From: Phenylobacterium sp.
Lineage (GTDB): Bacteria; Pseudomonadota; Alphaproteobacteria; Caulobacterales; Caulobacteraceae
Length of the DNA: 5,832 nt
Assembly: GCA_028291285.1 (NCBI GenBank)
Contig: JAQGIJ010000019.1
Coordinates: 1-5,832 of the forward strand
Reading direction: 5' to 3'
The notes under the pieces: model-generated
Seen by the model: only the letters and a program-made list of their open reading frames with translations
Database searches by the model: none
Told to the model about the DNA's origin: nothing
Shown here: in pieces, positions 1-5,832 of the stretch
Layout: every line of letters begins with the position of its first letter
Numbering within the stretch: position 1 is the stretch's first letter
Program-made: the position numbers and the translations under genes

Positions 1-2077
<2,077 letters not shown>

Positions 2078-2083
2078 CCTCTG

Positions 2084-2119
2084 CTCCTCTCCCCGCCGGG
2101 GAGAGGGTTGGGGTGAGGG
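2084..2119. repeat. G/C palindrome after infB (REP-like element or terminator-like hairpin)
   Basis: Seven bases after the infB stop there is a perfect 9-bp inverted repeat, CCTCTCCCC (2086-2094) and GGGGAGAGG (2098-2106), with a 3-base GCC loop. It is followed by GTTGGGGTGAGGG. The transcript would form a very stable hairpin, but no T-run follows, so a classical intrinsic terminator is not shown. The C-arm, G-arm, GGTTGGGG layout resembles short palindromic repeats that I recall being scattered between genes in many GC-rich proteobacteria. A similar but imperfect copy lies at 5033-5062. It may act as a 3'-end stabiliser, as a partial terminator for infB, or simply as a dispersed repeat. Confidence 0.65.
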
Positions 2120-2147
2120 ATGGCGCAAGCCTCTCGACCACCTGAGC

Positions 2148-2166
2148 GGTCGCCGACTGCGCGACC
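2148..2166. repeat. Inverted repeat, 6-bp arms
   Basis: GGTCGC (2148-2153) and GCGACC (2161-2166) are perfectly complementary around a 7-base loop. The left arm could instead pair partly with CGACC at 2135-2139, so two mutually exclusive hairpins are possible. No function can be assigned. A regulator site, an RNA hairpin or chance in GC-rich DNA all remain open. Confidence 0.35.
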
Positions 2167-2200
2167 TTGATCCTCATCCCGCCTCGGCGGCGGTTGATGG

Positions 2201-2217
2201 CGACCGGCAGCCGGTCG
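2201..2217. repeat. Inverted repeat, 7-bp arms
   Basis: CGACCGG (2201-2207) and CCGGTCG (2211-2217) form a perfect 7-bp inverted repeat with a CAG loop, about 200 bases upstream of the oxidase start. The arms share the CGACC/GGTCG core with the repeat at 2148-2166. It could be an operator or a small RNA hairpin. There is no direct evidence for either. Confidence 0.4.
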
Positions 2218-2405
2218 ATGATCCTGCGCAGCCGCGCGCGGGAGGCCTGACTGGCATTGCAGCGTTATCGGACCCTTGCCCCCCGACGCCCGCGTTTTCG
2301 ACGCCGGCGCCCAAGCCTGCGGCAGCGCCAGTCAACCACTGCCTTTGGGACAACCCGGTGTTGCGCCGCCGCCGCCGAGCCGCGCCACTGCGCTCCGACA
2401 GTCGT

Positions 2406-2410
2406 GGGAG
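2406..2410 (+). promoter_or_regulatory. Ribosome binding site that decides the oxidase start
   Basis: GGGAG lies 6 bases before the ATG at 2417, a good Shine-Dalgarno match and spacing. It favours this ATG over the upstream in-frame TTG at 2276. Confidence 0.65.
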
Positions 2411-2416
2411 CATGTA

Positions 2417-4024
2417 ATGGATAGTGTGGGCGAGCCGAAGCCGGGCGGAGTCCTGACGCGGCGGCGTTTCTTCGAACAGCTGGTGGCGGTGGGGGGCATG
2501 TCGCTGGCCCTGGCCGGCATGGATGCGTTGGGCTTCGGCTTCTCCTCGGCCATGGCCGCCCCGCCGGGCCTCTCCGGCGGCGGCAAGGGGACCAAGGTCA
2601 TCATCCTCGGCGCCGGAGTGGCCGGGCTGACCGCCGCCTATGAGCTGGGCAAGGCCGGCTACGACGTGAAGCTGCTCGAGGCGCGCAGCTTCGCCGGCGG
2701 ACGCGCCCAGACCGCCAAGCGCGGCTTCGAGGACACCGACCTCAACGGCAACCACCAGGTCTGTGACTTCGACGAGGGGCAGTACATCAACATCGGCCCC
2801 TGGCGGATCCCCTACTGGCACCAGTCGACGCTGCACTACGTCAAGCAGTTCAAGGTGCCTGTGGAGCTGTTCAACAACGACAACGACGCCTCCTACGTCT
2901 ACTTCGAGAAGGGCCAGGGCCCGCTCGCCGGCAAGCCGGTCCGCAAGGGCATGATCGCGGCGGACGCGCGCGGCTATACGGCCGAACTGATGGCCAAGCT
3001 GGCCTCCAAGGGCGACCTCGACGGGGCGGTCTCGCCGGTCGATCGGCAGCTCTTCCTCGATTACCTGGTGAACGAAGGCCGGCTCTCGAAAGCCGACCTG
3101 AAGTACGCCGGCACCGACGGCCGCGGCTTCGAGGTCTGGCCGGGCGCCGGCGTCAGCCCGGGCCCGGGCAAGGAGGCGGCGCCCTTCGCCTACGCCGACG
3201 TGATGAACTCGCACGCCTGGCGGGTGCTGAGCTCGGTCAGCCCGATCGACCAGCAGCGGACCATGTTCGAGCCGATCGGCGGCATGGCCGAGATCCCCAA
3301 GGGCTTCGTGCGCAACATCCCCGACGGCGTGATCCAGTACTCGACCACCATCGAGCGCATCCGCCAGTCGCCCAAGGGAGTGAAGGTCGCCTTCACCGGC
3401 CCCGACGGCAAGAAGGGCGAGCTTTCGGCCGACTACCTGATCTGCACCATCCCGCTGTCGGTGCTGAAGAACATCCCGATGGACGCGTCCAAGCCGTTCC
3501 TGGCGGCGATGAAGGACGTCTCCTACGCGCCGGTGAACAAGATCGGCCTGCAGATGAAGCGCCGCTTCTGGGAAGAGGACCACTGGATCTACGGCGGCCA
3601 CGTCTACAACGACATCCCAGGCATCGGCACCATCTCGCTGCCCTCCACCGGCTGGCATAGCCAGAAGGGGGTGCTGCTGGGCTACTACGGCTTCGGCGCC
3701 GAGGCGGTGAAGATCAGCATGCTCTCCCCGGCCGACCGGGCGAAATACGCGGTCGACGCGGGCCAGAAGATCTTCCCGCAGTATGCGGAGAGCTATGAGA
3801 CCAGCTTCTCCAAGTCCTGGCACCTGGATCCGCACAACCTCGGCGGCTGGGCCGAGTGGAGCGACGAGGGGCGCAAGACCGCCTACCCGCTGCTCTGCGA
3901 GCCCGACGGCCGCATCTACCTGTCCGGCGAGCACCTGTCCTACCTGGGGGGCTGGCAGGCCGGCGGCATCGAATCGGCATGGCAGCAGATCGGCAAGCTG
4001 CACGCCCGCATCCACAAGGCCTGA
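2417..4024 (+). CDS. Tat-exported flavin amine oxidase/dehydrogenase, L-amino-acid oxidase-like
   Basis: This FAD-dependent enzyme of the monoamine/L-amino-acid oxidase superfamily has 535 residues from the ATG at 2417. It begins with a Tat signal: TRRRFFE (14-20), a hydrophobic stretch, and a likely cleavage site after AMA (45-47). The mature protein starts with the FAD-binding fold: GAGVAG (65-70), Glu88 for the ribose, and GGR (94-96). GPWRIP (127-132) aligns with the segment of snake-venom L-amino-acid oxidase whose Arg binds the substrate carboxylate. Lys375 in PVNKIG matches the family's active-site Lys near flavin N5. The C-terminal FAD motif is SGEH (503-506) followed by GGWQAGGIES (511-520), with Gly512-Trp513 where L-amino-acid oxidases have Gly-Trp. 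Trp478 stands where MAO has its flavin-linked Cys, so FAD is probably not covalently bound. The cytochrome gene 11 bases downstream suggests that electrons leave through cytochrome c. The family is secure; substrate and acceptor are inferred. Confidence 0.92.
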   Translation: MDSVGEPKPGGVLTRRRFFEQLVAVGGMSLALAGMDALGFGFSSAMAAPPGLSGGGKGTKVIILGAGVAGLTAAYELGKAGYDVKLLEARSFAGGRAQTAKRGFEDTDLNGNHQVCDFDEGQYINIGPWRIPYWHQSTLHYVKQFKVPVELFNNDNDASYVYFEKGQGPLAGKPVRKGMIAADARGYTAELMAKLASKGDLDGAVSPVDRQLFLDYLVNEGRLSKADLKYAGTDGRGFEVWPGAGVSPGPGKEAAPFAYADVMNSHAWRVLSSVSPIDQQRTMFEPIGGMAEIPKGFVRNIPDGVIQYSTTIERIRQSPKGVKVAFTGPDGKKGELSADYLICTIPLSVLKNIPMDASKPFLAAMKDVSYAPVNKIGLQMKRRFWEEDHWIYGGHVYNDIPGIGTISLPSTGWHSQKGVLLGYYGFGAEAVKISMLSPADRAKYAVDAGQKIFPQYAESYETSFSKSWHLDPHNLGGWAEWSDEGRKTAYPLLCEPDGRIYLSGEHLSYLGGWQAGGIESAWQQIGKLHARIHKA

Positions 4025-4035
4025 GAAGAGAGCGT

Positions 4036-4437
4036 ATGCGGATCCGAAAGACCCTTGCGGGGCTGGCGATGGTCGCCGGCCTCGGCCTCGCGACCGCCGC
4101 CGCGGCGGCCGCCTCCCCGGGCGAGCAGACCTTCCTCGAGAGCTGCGCGGCCTGCCACCAGGCCACGGGCCTGGGTCGGCCGCCGAGCTTCCCCGCGCTG
4201 AAGGGCGACAAGTTCGTCGTCGGCCCGAAAACGCCGGTGGTGGCCACGGTGCTGAATGGCCGCGGCGGCATGCCGGCCTGGAAGAGCGAGCTCAACGACC
4301 AGCAGATCGCGGGCGTGGTGACCTACGTCCGCTCGGCCTGGGGCAACAAGGCCGCGCCGGTCACTCCGGCCGAGGTGGCGGCGGTGCGGACCAACACGAA
4401 TGCGGTCGCCCAGGCGAAGGGCCTGCAGGCGCACTGA
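4036..4437 (+). CDS. Small periplasmic class I cytochrome c, likely electron acceptor of the oxidase
   Basis: The gene encodes 133 residues from ATG 4036, with a purine-rich GAAGAGAG just upstream and an 11-base gap after the oxidase stop; the two genes are very likely co-transcribed. The N-terminus is a Sec signal peptide (MRIRK, then a Leu/Ala-rich core) with probable cleavage in the Ala run near residues 21-26. A single haem c site, CAACH (37-41), is followed by a Met ligand candidate, Met79 in GGMPAW, and a final helix IAGVVTYVRSAWG (91-103). This is the layout of a monohaem class I cytochrome c. The tail after the last helix (SAWGNKAAPVTPAEV) resembles cytochrome subunits of membrane-linked alcohol dehydrogenases, as I recall them. 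Both partners would be periplasmic, one by Tat and one by Sec with haem attachment there. Passing electrons on to the terminal oxidases is inferred, by analogy with the NicA2–CycN pair. Confidence 0.93.
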   Translation: MRIRKTLAGLAMVAGLGLATAAAAAASPGEQTFLESCAACHQATGLGRPPSFPALKGDKFVVGPKTPVVATVLNGRGGMPAWKSELNDQQIAGVVTYVRSAWGNKAAPVTPAEVAAVRTNTNAVAQAKGLQAH

Positions 4438-4518
4438 GTCCCGACACTTTCATCTCGCCTTACGCGCCGGCCGTGATGTAGCCACCTTGTCGGACTAGGC
4501 GGCGGGGTGGAGTTGAGA
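4438..4518. other. Short gap between the cytochrome and lipoprotein genes with a bulged inverted repeat
   Basis: GTCCCGACA (4438-4446), directly after the cytochrome stop, can pair with TGTCGGAC (4488-4495) over 8 bp with one bulged C, across a 41-base interior that contains GCCGGC. There is no T-run and no clear promoter. The lipoprotein could be read through from the upstream genes or have its own promoter; the sequence does not decide this. Confidence 0.3.
4509..4512 (+). promoter_or_regulatory. Ribosome binding site that decides the lipoprotein start
   Basis: GGAG sits 6 bases before the ATG at 4519. The alternative in-frame GTG at 4507 would overlap this site and has a poorer upstream match, so the ATG is preferred. 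Confidence 0.55.
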
Positions 4519-5019
4519 ATGGCGCGCAGGCTTCTGATCGGTCTCCTGGCGATGGCGCTGGCGGCCTGCGCCTCGGTGCAGCGGCTGGACGCGGCGGGCG
4601 ACGTGCATGCGCTGCTGATCTCCATCCGCGACGACGATGCGGCGGCGTTCGACGCCCATGTCGACCGCCCCGCCCTGAAGCGTGAGTTCCAGGCCAAGCT
4701 CGACAGCCAGATCGGCCGGGACAAGCGGCTGGCCGGCCTCGCCTCCCTGCTCGGCCCCTCGATCGTCGACTTCGCCGGCGACAGCCTGGTGCAGCCCGGC
4801 GTCTTCCGGACGGTGGCGCGGCAGTACGGCTACACGCCCGAGACCAAGATCCCCAACGTGATCGAGATCGCCGGCGCGCTGAAGCCGCTGCCCGACGGCC
4901 GCGTCTGCGCGGTCGCCAAGAAGAACGGTCCCTGCTTGATGAGCTTCACCAAGGAAGAGGGCGTCTGGAAGCTGACCAGCTTCGACGGCGACTTCTCGAT
5001 GCTGCGGCTGAAGCTTTAG
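4519..5019 (+). CDS. Small lipoprotein, DUF2939-like, function unknown
   Basis: The gene encodes 166 residues from ATG 4519; a GTG at 4507 would add four. The N-terminus MARRLL plus a hydrophobic stretch ends in the lipobox LAAC (14-17), so lipidation is expected at Cys17. Ala follows the Cys rather than Asp, which favours the outer membrane. The mature part begins with a segment (ISIRDDDAAAFDAHVDRPAL, 34-53) that resembles the start of DUF2939 domains, where an alpha-helical pair is built around a 'D.aal..hVD.paL' pattern. It ends in strand-like sequence containing Cys130 and Cys139, which could form a disulfide, and a final GVWKLTSFDGDF segment. The DUF2939 assignment is from memory and is moderately certain. 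No catalytic motif is visible. It may be an accessory protein of the upstream redox pair or simply a neighbour; the 81-base gap does not settle which. Confidence 0.8.
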   Translation: MARRLLIGLLAMALAACASVQRLDAAGDVHALLISIRDDDAAAFDAHVDRPALKREFQAKLDSQIGRDKRLAGLASLLGPSIVDFAGDSLVQPGVFRTVARQYGYTPETKIPNVIEIAGALKPLPDGRVCAVAKKNGPCLMSFTKEEGVWKLTSFDGDFSMLRLKL

Positions 5020-5032
5020 CGCTGCGAGCACA

Positions 5033-5062
5033 CTCCCCTTCATCGGGAGGGAGGTTCGGGGG
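5033..5062. repeat. Second, imperfect C-rich/G-rich palindrome before rbfA
   Basis: CTCCC (5033-5037) pairs with GGGAG (5045-5049) around a 7-base loop. It is followed by GGAGGTTCGGGGGG. The order C-arm, loop, G-arm, GGTT, G-run matches the element at 2084-2119 in the same orientation, though the stem is shorter and the sequences diverge. It starts 13 bases after the lipoprotein stop. It may be a dispersed intergenic repeat or a 3'-end hairpin of the lipoprotein transcript. No T-run follows. Confidence 0.45.
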
Positions 5063-5083
5063 GCCACGCGCGACTGGACTCCC

Positions 5084-5097
5084 GGCGCCTCTGCGCC
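5084..5097. repeat. Small hairpin upstream of rbfA
   Basis: GGCGC (5084-5088) and GCGCC (5093-5097) flank a CTCT loop. The 5-bp stem is short and could be chance at this GC content. The rest of the gap up to the rbfA start shows no clear promoter. Confidence 0.25.
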
Positions 5098-5163
5098 TAG
5101 AAGCGCGCCCTTCGCTGCGCCGGCGCGTCCGACCCGCGCCCCAGCCCGTCAAGGCAGTCTCCC

Positions 5164-5601
5164 ATGAAGCGTCCCACTGACCATGGCCGCGGCCATGCCC
5201 CAGGCCCCACCCAGCGCCAGCTGCGCGCGGGCGAGCTGGTCCGCCACGCCTTGGTGGAGATCCTCCGCGAGGAGGAGATCTCCGACACCGCCCTCGAGGG
5301 CGTCTCGGTGACCGTGACCGAGGTGCGCATGAGTCCGGACCTGCGCCACGCCATCGTCTTCATCGAGCCGCTCGGCGGCGGCCATGCGGGCGCCGTGGTG
5401 GAGGGGCTGAACCGCCACGCCAGGTTCCTGCGCGGCCGGCTGGGCCGCGCGATCGAGCTGAAGTTCACCCCCGCCCTGAAGTTCCTGCACGACGAGAGCT
5501 TCGACGAGGCGGCGCGGATGAACCGCCTGTTCGAGGATCCCAAGGTGCAACAGGACCTCTTGCCCGAACCGCCGTCGGATTCGTGGAAGGATCAGGACTG
5601 A
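5164..5601 (+). CDS. rbfA: 30S ribosome-binding factor RbfA
   Basis: RbfA binds the immature 30S subunit and helps mature the 16S rRNA 5' end; it acts in the cytoplasm and is linked to cold adaptation in E. coli. The product has 145 residues. After a short basic N-terminal tail, [16 protein letters not shown] begins the family's first helix. The type II KH-like fold continues through [17 protein letters not shown] and ends in the conserved [11 protein letters not shown] segment and the following helix. A C-terminal acidic/proline tail is usual in alphaproteobacteria. The ATG at 5164 has only a modest Shine-Dalgarno, AAGG at 5151-5154. The TGA stop at 5599-5601 overlaps the truB start by one base, so the two are probably translationally coupled. 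In many bacteria rbfA follows infB directly; here three genes intervene. Confidence 0.96.
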   Translation: MKRPTDHGRGHAPGPTQRQLRAGELVRHALVEILREEEISDTALEGVSVTVTEVRMSPDLRHAIVFIEPLGGGHAGAVVEGLNRHARFLRGRLGRAIELKFTPALKFLHDESFDEAARMNRLFEDPKVQQDLLPEPPSDSWKDQD

Positions 5602-5832
5602 TGGGCCGCCGCAGGAAGGGCGAGGCCGTCAGCGGCTGGATCTGCCTGGACAAGACCTACGACCTGACCTCGACCCATGCGGTGAGCCGGGTCCGGCGCG
5701 TCTTCAACGCCCAGAAGGCCGGGCACGCCGGCACGCTCGATCCGCTCGCCACCGGCATCCTGCCGATCGCGCTGGGCGAGGCGACCAAGACGGTCCCCTT
5801 CCTGATGGACGCCGACAAGACCTACCGCTTCA
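5601..5832 (+). CDS. truB: tRNA pseudouridine(55) synthase TruB, 3'-truncated by the window edge
   Basis: TruB converts U55 of the tRNA T-loop to pseudouridine and also acts as a tRNA chaperone. The first 77 residues are visible. A basic N-terminus (MGRRRKG) leads into [18 protein letters not shown], the usual first strand of the family. The catalytic motif is [13 protein letters not shown], with Asp47 as the catalytic aspartate. GEATKT and the start of the DKTYRF segment, which carries the conserved active-site Tyr75, follow. The ATG at 5601 overlaps the rbfA stop (TGATG), and GGAAGGA at 5585-5591 serves as a plausible ribosome binding site. The rest of the gene lies beyond the right edge. 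Confidence 0.97.
   Translation, partial: MGRRRKGEAVSGWICLDKTYDLTSTHAVSRVRRVFNAQKAGHAGTLDPLATGILPIALGEATKTVPFLMDADKTYRF

Larger units (their letters stand above)
2107..2416. other. Non-coding stretch between infB and the amine oxidase gene
   Basis: I see no convincing gene here. An in-frame TTG at 2276 would extend the downstream oxidase by 47 codons, but the extra peptide is Pro/Ala-rich and would bury the Tat signal. The stretch contains two further inverted repeats (listed separately) and five copies of CGACC/GGTCG between 2135 and 2217. A very weak candidate for a Caulobacter-type housekeeping promoter is TGAC at 2248-2251 with GCGTTATC at 2262-2269. It matches 6 of 8 positions of the GCTANAWC consensus as I recall it, but the spacer is shorter than usual, so I do not call it. 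A promoter for the oxidase–cytochrome pair would be expected in this stretch. Confidence 0.5.

Noticed and set aside
2086..2106. A confident intrinsic terminator call for infB
   Set aside because: The hairpin is strong, but no T-run follows (GTTGGGGTG instead), so it is listed as a repeat with only a possible terminator role.
2080..2268. Minus-strand open stretch that reads as a protein tail ending in LTPTLSPAGRG
   Set aside because: The frame has a stop just upstream, no good start beside a ribosome binding site, and runs through the palindrome into infB antisense. The tail is simply the translated repeat element.
2276..2416. TTG-initiated N-terminal extension of the amine oxidase
   Set aside because: The 47 extra residues are Pro/Ala-rich and push the Tat motif to about residue 61. 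The ATG at 2417 has a good ribosome binding site and places the Tat signal at the N-terminus.
2174..4015. A 613-codon open frame on the minus strand opposite the amine oxidase
   Set aside because: Its translation is rich in Ala, Gly, Arg, Val, Leu, His and Asp with no recognisable motif, typical of antisense frames in GC-rich DNA. The + strand gene has clear FAD, Tat and active-site motifs over the same bases.
3783..4481. A + strand open frame overlapping the oxidase end and the whole cytochrome gene in another frame
   Set aside because: Its sequence is Arg/Pro/Gly-rich shadow sequence with no motif, while the overlapped frames carry the GGWQAGG and CAACH signatures.
5149..5550. Minus-strand open frames opposite rbfA
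   Set aside because: They have no recognisable motifs and lie opposite a clear RbfA.

Overview
The window is very GC-rich DNA from an alphaproteobacterium. The IF2 and RbfA sequences and the infB–rbfA–truB order suggest Caulobacteraceae (Caulobacter or Phenylobacterium type). That placement rests on remembered similarity, not on a search. All supported genes lie on the + strand.

Layout. Positions 1-2077 hold the 3' part of infB (translation initiation factor IF2), whose 5' end lies outside the window. A 339-base non-coding stretch (2078-2416) follows. It opens with a strong G/C palindrome and contains further inverted repeats. Three apparently accessory genes come next: a Tat-exported flavin amine oxidase of the L-amino-acid oxidase type (2417-4024), a small exported class I cytochrome c 11 bases downstream (4036-4437), and a small lipoprotein resembling the DUF2939 family (4519-5019). 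A 144-base gap with a second, related C-rich/G-rich palindrome leads to rbfA (5164-5601). The start of truB overlaps the rbfA stop by one base, and truB runs off the right edge.

How the genes work together. infB, rbfA and truB form the usual translation/ribosome-maturation cluster: initiation factor, 30S maturation factor and tRNA pseudouridine-55 synthase. The oxidase and cytochrome look like a separate two-gene periplasmic redox unit. The flavoenzyme would oxidise an amine or amino acid, and the cytochrome would carry the electrons to the respiratory chain, so the enzyme may be a dehydrogenase rather than an H2O2-producing oxidase. The precedent is the nicotine oxidoreductase NicA2 and its cytochrome CycN. 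The substrate cannot be read from the sequence, but a conserved Arg in a GPWRIP motif and a C-terminal Gly-Trp pair point towards a substrate with a carboxylate. The lipoprotein's link to this unit is unknown.

The most interesting points are the flavoprotein/cytochrome pair, its position inside a normally compact translation cluster, and the related palindromes at both borders of the inserted block.
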